From an uncultured Planctomycetaceae bacterium (GTDB taxonomy: Bacteria > Planctomycetota > Planctomycetia > Planctomycetales > Planctomycetaceae): DNA of 20,432 nt. The stretch is taken from positions 1 through 20,432 of the forward strand of contig CAIXQV010000169.1 in NCBI GenBank assembly GCA_903921605.1. Reading direction: 5' to 3'. Made by a program: the position numbers and the translations under genes. The notes under the pieces were generated by a model. That model searched no databases, had not been told where the DNA came from, and saw only the letters and a program-made list of their open reading frames with translations. Positions 1 through 6,977 of the stretch are shown piece after piece. Numbering within the stretch: position 1 is the first letter of the stretch; each line of letters opens with the position of its first letter.

Positions 1-72
1 CCGGGCACGTCCTCTGCGCTGACCGAAGGACTGCATGCGTTGTGTACTTTGCCTGAGTTCCAATTGTGTTGA
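1..72 (+). CDS. possible C-terminal end of an upstream protein (partial)
   Basis: Frame 1 is open from the window edge to a TGA at 70-72, giving 23 residues that end in LHALCTLPEFQLC. The pattern of a short helix, then a leucine-rich turn and an E-F near the C-terminus, resembles the last residues of planctomycete DUF1553 (PSD1) proteins. That is only an impression from a very short stretch. An open run of 23 codons is not strong evidence of coding by itself. If real, the gene starts outside the window and ends just before the YjbQ-like gene. Confidence 0.3.
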   Translation, partial: PGTSSALTEGLHALCTLPEFQLC

Positions 73-99
73 GTGTTGAGAAAGATCACCAGAGCCAAA

Positions 100-552
100 A
101 TGTCGATGCCAAACAGCGAATGGTTCCAGACCGAAATTGTCCTGCCAGCGTTTCCGCGCGGATGTCATTTGATCACTTCGCATGTTTTGCGTGAGTTGCC
201 ACATTTGCGAAGATGCCGAATGGGGCTGATGCATGTTTTCATCCAGCATACGTCAGCCTCACTGACCATCAATGAGAACGCTGACCCGGATGTGCCAATC
301 GATATGGGGATGGCTCTTGATCGTTTGGTTTCGGAATCCTGGCCATATCGGCATACGTGTGAAGGCGCCGACGACATGCCGGCTCATGTGAAGGCCACGT
401 TGACTGGCCCGTCGCTATCGATCCCCATTTCCAGCGGACGATTAATGACCGGAACCTGGCAGGGGATTTATTTGTGCGAACATCGCAATAGCGGTGGACG
501 TCGACATTTGATCGTGACCATTCAAGGACAGTTCGAGCCAGCGACTATTTGA
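100..552 (+). CDS. yjbQ: YjbQ/UPF0047 family protein (secondary thiamine-phosphate synthase type)
   Basis: The conserved blocks of the UPF0047 family are all visible: [16 protein letters not shown], then [11 protein letters not shown], then [12 protein letters not shown] near the C-terminus. Members are small soluble trimers. E. coli YjbQ has weak thiamine-phosphate synthase activity, and the physiological role is uncertain. The frame is open from a GTG at 73, but the family normally begins just before the WFQTE segment. The ATG at 100 (150 residues) or the one at 106 is therefore more likely than the GTG, which would add nine basic residues. The thymidine kinase gene starts 16 bp after the stop, so the two are probably co-transcribed. 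Identity is secure at family level; the reaction is not shown by sequence alone. Confidence 0.9.
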   Translation: MSMPNSEWFQTEIVLPAFPRGCHLITSHVLRELPHLRRCRMGLMHVFIQHTSASLTINENADPDVPIDMGMALDRLVSESWPYRHTCEGADDMPAHVKATLTGPSLSIPISSGRLMTGTWQGIYLCEHRNSGGRRHLIVTIQGQFEPATI

Positions 553-568
553 GGATTCCGGAGCCGTC

Positions 569-1189
569 ATGGCCAAGCTGTATTTTTATTATTCGGCGAT
601 GAACGCCGGCAAGTCGACAACGTTGTTGCAGGCGGCCTACAACTATCAGGAACGCGGGATGCGTCCGATGTTGCTGACCCCACAACTCAACGTGCGCGAT
701 GGCATCGGAAAAATCGCGTCACGAATCGGGCTCAAAGCCGACGCGATCGCATTTTCGTTAACAGATTCACTGCTGGAGATTTTCCGAAAGCATCATGCGG
801 AAGATCGGCTGGCGTGTGTGTTTGTCGATGAAGCTCAGTTTTTGACTCAGCGGCAGGTTTTTGACTTGGGCGAAATCGCCGATCTGGAAGGAATCCCGGT
901 GCTGGCGTACGGACTGCGAACCGATTTCCGGGGACAGCTCTTCGAAGGCAGTCAGTACCTGTTGGCGTGGGCCGATGTCTTGTCAGAAATCAAAACCGTG
1001 TGTCACTGTGGTCGTAAGGCAACCATGGTGCTGCGGATTGATGGCGACGGGAAGCCGCTTCGATCAGGAGAACAGATCAAAGTCGGCGGCAACGAAAGCT
1101 ACGTCTCCGTCTGTCGTCGCCATTTTAAAGAAGGAATGGCGGAGCGAAGTTCACCGACTTTGCCGTTTACGGATTTCGATTCGGAATAG
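569..1189 (+). CDS. tdk: thymidine kinase, type II
   Basis: This 206-residue protein is a complete type II thymidine kinase, which phosphorylates thymidine to dTMP with ATP in the pyrimidine salvage pathway. The P-loop SAMNAGKST lies at residues 9-17. The Walker B and catalytic segment VDEAQF is at 86-91, with Glu88 the expected general base. GLRTDFRG follows at 115-122. The structural zinc site appears as C145-x-C147 paired with C182 and H185, so the lasso domain is intact. Length matches the bacterial family. A GGAG at 560-563 sits five bases before the ATG, and the gene follows the YjbQ-like gene by 16 bp, suggesting a two-gene operon. It converges with panD. Confidence 0.96.
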   Translation: MAKLYFYYSAMNAGKSTTLLQAAYNYQERGMRPMLLTPQLNVRDGIGKIASRIGLKADAIAFSLTDSLLEIFRKHHAEDRLACVFVDEAQFLTQRQVFDLGEIADLEGIPVLAYGLRTDFRGQLFEGSQYLLAWADVLSEIKTVCHCGRKATMVLRIDGDGKPLRSGEQIKVGGNESYVSVCRRHFKEGMAERSSPTLPFTDFDSE

Positions 1190-1230
1190 GGGTGGCGATG
1201 GGAGTGATGTGAATTATGGGAGTGATGGGG

Positions 1231-1248
1231 CCGATTGTTCACAGTCGG
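1231..1248. terminator. weak hairpin between convergent tdk and panD
   Basis: A 7-bp stem (1231-1237 with 1242-1248, one G-T pair) encloses a four-base TTCA loop, 42 bp after the tdk stop and 7 bp before the panD stop. There is no T-run on either side. It may help end transcription from both sides, but it is not a standard intrinsic terminator. Just upstream, the 12-mer ATGGGAGTGATG occurs twice (1198-1209 and 1216-1227). Confidence 0.3.
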
Positions 1249-1254
1249 AATACT

Positions 1255-1608
1255 TCAGGACGCAATCATGTGATTATTCTTGTCGACTCGCACAACCTTC
1301 GGCACGTGCTTGCGCTGCTCTTCTTCTGAATACTGAGCATAGCTGCAGATGATCACGAGGTCACCGATCAGGACCAGTCGCGCCGCGGCGCCGTTGAGGC
1401 AGATGACTCCGGAGCCGGGTTCACCACTGATCGCGTAGGTCGTCAGACGGTTGCCATTATTAATATCGAGAACGTCAACCTGTTCCCATTCGACAATGTC
1501 GGCGGCTTCCATGAGCTGAGGATCGATCGTCACGCTGCCTTCGTAATGCAAGCTGGCGTCGGTCACGGTGGCTCGATGAATCTTGGATTTAAGCAGAGTG
1601 CGTTTCAT
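1255..1608 (-). CDS. panD: aspartate 1-decarboxylase proenzyme
   Basis: The 117-residue protein is a pyruvoyl-dependent aspartate decarboxylase, which makes beta-alanine for pantothenate and coenzyme A. The self-cleavage site is Gly24-Ser25 in YEGSVTID; Ser25 becomes the pyruvoyl group. Lys9, Arg54, Thr57 and Tyr58 fall at the positions known to matter in the E. coli enzyme, and GAAARL follows in the C-terminal half. The reading frame stays open for 89 more codons upstream, but the ATG at 1608 gives the canonical [13 protein letters not shown] start. The upstream part resembles no panD extension, so I exclude it. An AGGA lies about 14 bases before the ATG, a loose ribosome site. The 267 bp between this gene and the methyltransferase gene hold nothing else I can identify and should contain both divergent promoters. 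Confidence 0.96.
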   Translation of the reverse strand: MKRTLLKSKIHRATVTDASLHYEGSVTIDPQLMEAADIVEWEQVDVLDINNGNRLTTYAISGEPGSGVICLNGAAARLVLIGDLVIICSYAQYSEEEQRKHVPKVVRVDKNNHMIAS

Positions 1609-1875
1609 GGAATCGTCAGCGGTCCTGCGACCACTGGAACCTCGAGAACTAAGAGTTTCAGGAATTTGACGCGGACGATAGGGAATTTCGAGCAGTGAAC
1701 CAAGGGGAGTTCCTATGGCGTGACGTGCCTGGTTTTTCGAATCGACCGCTTCGCTCTGGATTCTCGCAGAGATGCGGAGACGAAGAAATGCCATGATTTG
1801 AGGATTCCCGGCTGATGAGTCAGGATTCCCGGAAGGCGCTGGCACACACGGACCTCTGGCCATTAGACTCCGCAA

Positions 1876-2700
1876 ATGAGCCGAAGTTCACAGAAAAAGA
1901 CGTCCCGCAGTCTCGCCGCAAGTCACCAAAGAAGCTGGTTGTGGGGGCGTTACGCCGTCATGGAAACCCTCACAGCAGGCCGCTGGCCCGTCGTTGAGCT
2001 GCTCCTGGACGAAGATTTGCCTCGTGAGATCATTGATGAGGCTGGCCGGCTGGCTTCAGCGGTTCGGCTTCGACTTCAGGAGCTACCGGGTTCTCGGCTC
2101 ACAGAATTGTGTCGCACGGAAGAGCATCAGGGCTTTCTGGCTCGGATGGGTGAATTCCCCTGCGGCACGTTCGAAGATCTGCAGCTGCTGCTCCGACAAT
2201 CAGCCGAAGAACGATCTGCTGCTGGGCGCAATCTGCCGCCGCTGTTTGTTGTCTGTGATCGTCTCCAGGATGCGCACAATTTTGGAGCCATTCTTCGATG
2301 CTGCGATGCGTCACAGGTGGATGGTGTGATTATCGGTGAGCGGGCTCAGGTGTCGGTGACCCCGCATGTCGCGCGAGCTTCGTCCGGAGCGGTCAATCAT
2401 CTTTCGATTTATCGAGTCCCCGATGTTCTTGAGGCACTGCGTGAGTTGAAGACGCACGGCGTGAGCGTGTTGGCCGCCTCAGAGAAGTCTGACAGTCTGC
2501 TTTGGAACTGCGACATGCGCGGGGCTCAGGCGATGATTGTTGGTTCTGAATCCGCGGGAATTGCTCCGGAACTATTGGCTGAGGCGAGCGCTCCGGTTGC
2601 CATTCCAATGCTGGGCGGGGTTGCGTCACTAAACGCCGCCGTCGCGGCTGGCATTGTGCTTTATGAGTGTCGAAGGCAACAGATGAGTGATCGCTCGTAG
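1876..2700 (+). CDS. rlmB: SpoU/TrmH-family RNA 2'-O-methyltransferase (RlmB-like)
   Basis: The 274-residue protein has the two-part layout of RlmB-type enzymes. An N-terminal substrate-binding domain (about 20-110, opening with [12 protein letters not shown]) is followed by a SPOUT catalytic domain (about 120-268). Motif 1 is NFGAILR at 135-141, whose Asn and Arg are the conserved functional residues. Motif 2 is VGSESAGI at 222-229. Motif 3 is [14 protein letters not shown] at 251-264, which forms the knotted SAM site. Motif 2 has Ser where Gly is usual (GSEG), and motif 3 has Ala where Ser is usual (SLNxS). Such enzymes methylate a ribose in 23S rRNA or tRNA; the target here, and so the symbol, is inferred. 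It converges with smpB, with only 8 bp between stops. Confidence 0.88.
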   Translation: MSRSSQKKTSRSLAASHQRSWLWGRYAVMETLTAGRWPVVELLLDEDLPREIIDEAGRLASAVRLRLQELPGSRLTELCRTEEHQGFLARMGEFPCGTFEDLQLLLRQSAEERSAAGRNLPPLFVVCDRLQDAHNFGAILRCCDASQVDGVIIGERAQVSVTPHVARASSGAVNHLSIYRVPDVLEALRELKTHGVSVLAASEKSDSLLWNCDMRGAQAMIVGSESAGIAPELLAEASAPVAIPMLGGVASLNAAVAAGIVLYECRRQQMSDRS

Positions 2701-2708
2701 AAAGCGGA

Positions 2709-3206
2709 TCACTTCCGAGCTTTGGCTTCGCGCATTTCTTTTCGAGCATCCTGTTCTTTGAGCTTCTGACGTTTGTCGTGAAGCTTGCGGCCTTTGCATA
2801 ACCCCAGGCGGATCTTCACCAGCCCGCGTTGAAAGAACACCGCTAGGGGGATGAGTGTTTGTCCATCACTTTCAGCAGCTTCGACATACTTGCGAATTTC
2901 GCGTCGATTCAGCAGCAGTTTTCTTTTTCGCTGGCGGGCATGGTTGTAGATGCTGGCCTGAGCGTATTCGGCGATATCGCAATCAACGAGCCAGACTTCG
3001 TGGTCATCGACGCGGGCGTACGCTTCTTCGATTGTGATCTTGTTGTTACGAATGCTTTTGACTTCGCTGCCCGTCAGCACGATGCCGCAGTCGATCTCAT
3101 CCAGCACATCGTATTCGTGGCGAGCCCTGCGATTGCTGCACACAATCTGGCGTTCTGGACCGCTGGAGTCTTTGGACGATTTCGATTTGTTATTCGGCGA
3201 GGCCAT
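2709..3206 (-). CDS. smpB: SsrA (tmRNA)-binding protein SmpB
   Basis: The 165-residue protein is SmpB, which binds tmRNA and brings it to stalled ribosomes for trans-translation. The family signatures are clear: NRRARHEY near the N-terminus, GIVLTGSEVKSIR, the KRKLLLNRREI segment, and KGRKLHDKRQKLKEQD in the basic C-terminal tail that enters the mRNA channel. A lysine- and serine-rich stretch of about 22 residues precedes the conserved core, and the protein ends with another charged tail. No good Shine-Dalgarno is visible before the ATG at 3206. No tmRNA gene was recognised nearby. The gene converges with the methyltransferase gene. Confidence 0.96.
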   Translation of the reverse strand: MASPNNKSKSSKDSSGPERQIVCSNRRARHEYDVLDEIDCGIVLTGSEVKSIRNNKITIEEAYARVDDHEVWLVDCDIAEYAQASIYNHARQRKRKLLLNRREIRKYVEAAESDGQTLIPLAVFFQRGLVKIRLGLCKGRKLHDKRQKLKEQDARKEMREAKARK

Positions 3207-3220
3207 GAACAGTCAGGCGA

Positions 3221-3226
3221 AAGGAG
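3221..3226 (+). promoter_or_regulatory. strong Shine-Dalgarno before a small ORF
   Basis: AAGGAG sits eight bases before an ATG at 3235 on the plus strand. Most neighbouring genes have weaker sites, so this near-ideal one is the main argument for the small ORF that follows. It lies within the smpB 5' region, on the opposite strand. Confidence 0.4.
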
Positions 3227-3234
3227 ATGTTGAA

Positions 3235-3417
3235 ATGAAACAAGGATGCATTCAATCTGCGAGGCTGCAGTCTAATGAAAAGCGATCCTCTGCGGCAGAT
3301 TTGTTTGGTCGAGGCTGCGAAATGGCCTGGAATTTTGTGAGTCTGGTAAACGGTGATTCGAGAAAAACATCAGACGCAGTTAAAGAAAGACAACAAACTA
3401 TCGGCCCAGAACGTTGA
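3235..3417 (+). CDS. possible small protein, 60 residues, unknown
   Basis: An ATG with a well-placed AAGGAG opens a 60-codon frame ending in TGA at 3415-3417. The product would be hydrophilic and mildly basic, with two Cys (residues 5 and 28), one short hydrophobic stretch (MAWNFVSLV) and a Lys/Arg/Gln-rich tail. I recognise no family and see no transmembrane segment. It is divergent from smpB and lies 370 bp before the sigma gene. It could equally be a chance frame in the smpB leader. Confidence 0.3.
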   Translation: MKQGCIQSARLQSNEKRSSAADLFGRGCEMAWNFVSLVNGDSRKTSDAVKERQQTIGPER

Positions 3418-3675
3418 CGTGAGGCGGTCCGGACGCGAATAATCCGCAGATTGGACTCAAGTGAGTGGTGTTTGGAATTGGGAGTTTCAGTTGAATTCCG
3501 GAAGTTGGTGTAACTGACTTCGAGACGGATCTGCTGATCCTTGTTTTTTTGGCCTGACGGTCGATTGATTTTTCAGATTCATGGGTATGCTGGTTTGCTG
3601 AAACAGCCGGTCGCTCATATCTGAGCAGGAGTCGAACTGGCAGGGCTCGTCAGCGGTGTGCTGACGATGCGTGTG

Positions 3676-3698
3676 TCTCACCACGGAGGCACGGACAC
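3676..3698 (+). repeat. degenerate single copy of the CACRGAGG arm motif
   Basis: The sequence tctcaccacggaggcacgga resembles the arms of the array at 18.9-20.0 kb: TCTCAC, then CACGGAGG followed by CACGGA, with one octamer missing. No matching inverted arm was found beside it. It is short, so chance similarity is possible. Confidence 0.35.
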
Positions 3699-3772
3699 TC
3701 GTTAAAACCGGGAGCGGAATGCTCCGCCATTGTTTGTCGGCGACACGCGTTGTGACAAATGATGGAACTCTG

Positions 3773-3780
3773 AAAAGGGG
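3773..3780 (+). promoter_or_regulatory. Shine-Dalgarno that fixes the sigma factor GTG start
   Basis: AAAAGGGG ends six bases before the GTG at 3787. No competing ATG gives the conserved N-terminal region, so this site supports the GTG start. Confidence 0.55.
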
Positions 3781-3786
3781 AATCGC

Positions 3787-5505
3787 GTGTATCGTCTGGA
3801 TGCTGGATTGAAGGCGATCATCAAGCAGGGAAAAGAGCGAGGATTTGTCACGGTACAGCAGGCGCATGCCTGGCTGCCTGACGAAGGCGGCGACCCGCTG
3901 ATGGTCGATTCGCTGATCATCTGTCTGGACGACGCTGGGCTCGACTTTATCGAAGACCCGGATATCAACCTCGAACCACCACCGGTCGAGGAAGAGGTCA
4001 AGCAGGCTCAGGCCGAGAAAGCCGCTCGCGCGCTTCTGGGGCCTGAAACATCAGCGTTGTCATCTCGTGACCCGATCCGAATGTATCTCAGCCAGATGGG
4101 GAACATCCCGCTGCTGACTCGTGATCGAGAAATCTTTCTTGCCAAGCAGATCGAAATCACTCGCAAGCGTATGCGTCGACATATGCTTGAGTCGGACTTC
4201 GCATTGAACATTGCCGTCGAGACCATCGAAAAGGTTCGTCGCGGCGAATTGCCTTTCGAGCGAACTCTGCGAACATCTGAAACCGAAGATGTGCGTAAGG
4301 AGCAGATCGAAGGTCGTATGGAGTTGAACCTTCGTACGCTTCGTCATCTGATGGAATTGAATAAGGCAGAGTTCCTGCGATGGCGAATGCTGGCCGATGG
4401 GTCAAAAGAGAAAACGACTCTGGGCGAAGTCATTACGATTCGTCGCCGAAAAATGTGCAGCCTTTGCGAAGAACTGAGCGTGCGAACTCATCGCCTGCAG
4501 CCGGTTCTGAAGCGGATGCTGCAGATCGGCGAACGCATCGAACAACTGCAGGATGAGATTTCCTGTCTGCGTGGCATGCGAACGGCTGATACCGAACGAC
4601 ATGCTCTGGAGCGGGAATTGGAAGAGTACGTGCAGATGCTGCTCGAAACTCCCGACCAGTTCCTGCGTCGCTGCCGGGAAATCAAGAAGCGTTTGGATGG
4701 TTGGACAGATGCCAAACAGAAACTGTCGGGCGGTAACCTGCGACTGGTCGTTTCGATCGCGAAGAAGTACCGAAACCGCGGCTTGAGCTTCCTCGACCTG
4801 ATTCAGGAAGGCAATGCCGGTCTGATGCGCGGTGTCGAGAAGTACGAATATCGCCGCGGCTACAAGTTTTCGACTTACGCCACATGGTGGATTCGTCAGG
4901 CGATTACTCGTGCTGTTGCCGACCATGCTCGTACGATTCGTATTCCGGTGCACATGTTCCAGAGCATCTCAATGCTCAAAGCCAAGGCCGAAGAAATTCG
5001 CCAGGCGACGGGACGTGAGCCAAGCAACGAAGAACTGGCCGAAGCGGTCGGCATGAGCATCGAGGAAACCGAGCGCATCATGAAGACCTGGAAGCATCCA
5101 ATCAGTTTGGATACTCCAGTCGGCGAAAGCGAAGACAGCAGCTTCGGTGAGTTCCTGGAAGACAGCCACGAAAGCAGCCCGGCGGAATCAGCCGCCAAGC
5201 AGATGCTGCGTGATAAGATCGACCATGTTCTGAAGAGTCTGACCTACCGCGAACGCGAAATTATCAAGTTGCGTTACGGTTTGGGTGACGGTTACAGCTA
5301 CACGCTGGAAGAGACCGGTCGTATCTTCAAGGTGACTCGCGAACGAATTCGTCAGATCGAAAGCAAGGCGCTGAAGAAACTTCAGCATCATACACGAGCT
5401 GTCCATCTGAAAGGATTCGTTGATATGGAAGACGACATGCCGCTTCCTGTCATCGAAGATGTGCCGGAGCCAGCAGAAGCCATGGAAGATCTGGGCGTCG
5501 CCTGA
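3787..5505 (+). CDS. rpoD: primary RNA polymerase sigma factor (sigma-70, RpoD/SigA)
   Basis: The 572-residue protein has all regions of a group 1 sigma-70, the housekeeping promoter-recognition subunit. A region 1.1-like helical domain covers about 1-60. Region 1.2 is at 95-125 ([18 protein letters not shown]). A long charged non-conserved region runs from about 126 to 305. Region 2 is at 312-385, including [31 protein letters not shown] and the -10-binding [16 protein letters not shown]. Region 3 is at about 392-470 and region 4 at 475-545, with a helix-turn-helix ending in [17 protein letters not shown]. Region 1.1 plus the non-conserved region argue for the essential sigma rather than an alternative one. 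An acidic tail of about 27 residues follows region 4, where E. coli RpoD stops. The start is GTG, and a terminator follows 41 bp after the stop. Confidence 0.96.
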   Translation: MYRLDAGLKAIIKQGKERGFVTVQQAHAWLPDEGGDPLMVDSLIICLDDAGLDFIEDPDINLEPPPVEEEVKQAQAEKAARALLGPETSALSSRDPIRMYLSQMGNIPLLTRDREIFLAKQIEITRKRMRRHMLESDFALNIAVETIEKVRRGELPFERTLRTSETEDVRKEQIEGRMELNLRTLRHLMELNKAEFLRWRMLADGSKEKTTLGEVITIRRRKMCSLCEELSVRTHRLQPVLKRMLQIGERIEQLQDEISCLRGMRTADTERHALERELEEYVQMLLETPDQFLRRCREIKKRLDGWTDAKQKLSGGNLRLVVSIAKKYRNRGLSFLDLIQEGNAGLMRGVEKYEYRRGYKFSTYATWWIRQAITRAVADHARTIRIPVHMFQSISMLKAKAEEIRQATGREPSNEELAEAVGMSIEETERIMKTWKHPISLDTPVGESEDSSFGEFLEDSHESSPAESAAKQMLRDKIDHVLKSLTYREREIIKLRYGLGDGYSYTLEETGRIFKVTRERIRQIESKALKKLQHHTRAVHLKGFVDMEDDMPLPVIEDVPEPAEAMEDLGVA

Positions 5506-5546
5506 GTCGATCAGATTAACAGGTTAGCCGAGGCTAGTTGAACTTT

Positions 5547-5584
5547 AAGCACTGCCGGAACCAGATTCCTGCAGTGCTTTTTTT
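5547..5584 (+). terminator. intrinsic terminator of the sigma factor gene
   Basis: A perfect 9-bp stem (5547-5555 with 5571-5579) extends by four more pairs after one mismatch (5557-5560 with 5566-5569), leaving a five-base loop. A run of seven T follows at 5578-5584. It lies 41 bp after the stop. Confidence 0.9.
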
Positions 5585-5781
5585 ATTGCTCAGCAGATTG
5601 TTCTGCTCATGCGAGCTTGTTCTGCCTATGCGAGCCATACAGTGTTCGTGGTATGGTGGTTTCGTCCATCTTACGCGTTATCGTTTAATGGCGAGCGGAA
5701 GGCAGAGGCGAAATCCGACAACGACAATTGTGTCTGGCCGCTAGCGGACCAAATCAAACACGCCTCACTTGCGAGTACGAT

Positions 5782-5823
5782 GGGCATTCTTGCCCGTCGA
5801 TTCATAGTCGGACAGGAATGTCC
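5782..5823. repeat. pair of mini-hairpins in opposite orientation
   Basis: Two 14-base hairpins lie 14 bp apart. The first, 5782-5795, is GGGCA-TTCT-TGCCC, and read on the minus strand its loop is AGAA. The second, 5810-5823, is GGACA-GGAA-TGTCC and is followed by AACCTAC. Read in the same sense, both fit GGRCA-RGAA-TGYCC with pairing kept in the stem. They look like inverted copies of one small intergenic element. The rest of 5585-5934 shows no gene. Confidence 0.5.
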
Positions 5824-5934
5824 AACCTACAATTGAGTATTGGCAAGACACAATCGCCATGCCGCTAAAATAGTTCACGCCGCTGGCGTTCATCGCGGTG
5901 GACCAAAGCCTTCTGCAATTCTTCGAATGATTTC

Positions 5935-6957
5935 ATGAGATCACTGATTCAGGAAACTCCAGCCGGGCTCCACTGCGAAGTGGGGGATTTCTACATCGAC
6001 CCGATGCGTCGAGTCTCCAGGGCCGTCATTACTCATGCGCATGGAGATCATGCGCGAGCAGGCTCCGGGAAATATCTCACCTCAAAGGAAGGTCGGCGAG
6101 TCCTGAGGACTCGGCTTGGACCTTCCGCGAGCATTGATACTCTGGCATTTGGTGAAACCGTGTTGATGAATGGAGTCACTGTGTCACTCCATCCGGCCGG
6201 TCACATTCTTGGGTCGGCTCAGGTACGCGTCGAGTATCAGGGCGAAATCTGGGTCATCAGTGGCGATTACAAGATTGAACCGGACCGAACATGTACTCCG
6301 TTTGAGCATGTGAAGTGCCACACCTTTGTTACGGAATCAACGTTTGGGTTGCCAGTCTATCGCTGGCCAGCTCAGGAATATGTGTTCGAAGACATCAATC
6401 GCTGGTGGAAACAGTGTCGAGCTGACGATGTGGCTGCGGTGATCCTGGCGTATTCCCTCGGGAAAGCTCAACGCGTCATCGCCGGAGTTGATGCCTCTAT
6501 AGGTCCCATCTTTTGTCATCCCTCAGTTGAGTTGCTGAATCAGGACTATCGAGCCACGGGAATTGAATTGCCCGCGACCTGGTTGCCAACACAGGCTCCT
6601 GCGCGAAACGACTGGGGCGGCGTGCTGGTCATTGCTCCGCCGATGGTCGCGAATTCTGCGTGGATGAGCAGATTCGGGAAAACGTCGACTGCCATCGTAT
6701 CCGGCTGGGCCCTGACCCAGGGAACTCGCCGAGCACGATCGGTTGATGTGGGCTTTCCGCTTTCCGATCATGCGGACTGGCCTGGTTTGTTGACTGCGAT
6801 TGAGCGATCAGAGGCCGACCAGATCCTGGTGACTCACGGTTATACTCGTCCGATGGTCCAGTGGTTACGAGAGAACGGCAAGCAAGCTCGCGAGGTTGTG
6901 ACCAAATTTCACCCGGATGGAACTCAGCGGACCGATCTGCTGTTTGCGGATTCGTAG
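5935..6957 (+). CDS. DNA-ligase-associated exonuclease, metallo-beta-lactamase fold
   Basis: The 340-residue protein matches the ligase-associated DNA exonuclease family (metallo-beta-lactamase/beta-CASP type, related to SNM1 and CPSF nucleases). Metal ligands are visible in HAHGDHA at 34-40, in PAGHILGSAQ around His90, in SGDYK at 109-113 and in SDHADW at 277-282, with a late His301 in VTHGYT. In other bacteria this gene usually sits beside an ATP-dependent DNA ligase and an Lhr-like helicase and is thought to work in DNA repair. Neither partner is in this window. A TPR gene follows 20 bp downstream and may share the transcript. No clear Shine-Dalgarno precedes the ATG. Family assignment is firm; the role in repair is inferred from the family. 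Confidence 0.9.
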   Translation: MRSLIQETPAGLHCEVGDFYIDPMRRVSRAVITHAHGDHARAGSGKYLTSKEGRRVLRTRLGPSASIDTLAFGETVLMNGVTVSLHPAGHILGSAQVRVEYQGEIWVISGDYKIEPDRTCTPFEHVKCHTFVTESTFGLPVYRWPAQEYVFEDINRWWKQCRADDVAAVILAYSLGKAQRVIAGVDASIGPIFCHPSVELLNQDYRATGIELPATWLPTQAPARNDWGGVLVIAPPMVANSAWMSRFGKTSTAIVSGWALTQGTRRARSVDVGFPLSDHADWPGLLTAIERSEADQILVTHGYTRPMVQWLRENGKQAREVVTKFHPDGTQRTDLLFADS

Positions 6958-6977
6958 TATCAAAGAAGATCAGCCTG

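Larger units (their letters stand above)
3418..3786. other. intergenic region before the sigma factor gene
   Basis: No gene is recognisable here. The stretch should hold the sigma factor promoter, but I cannot assign -35 and -10 boxes with confidence. It contains a perfect 7-bp hairpin with a 5-base loop (3648-3666), a small GGAGC/GCTCC hairpin with a GGAAT loop (3711-3725), and a partial match to the octamer repeats of the distal array (3676-3698). T-rich DNA lies at 3543-3550. Confidence 0.5.

Noticed and set aside
1609..1875. N-terminal extension of PanD
   Set aside because: The frame is open, but the canonical PanD start is at 1608 and the extra sequence matches nothing in the family.
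6861..6977. Earlier start for the TPR protein
   Set aside because: It would overlap the exonuclease coding sequence by 97 bp and adds no recognisable sequence ahead of the membrane segments.
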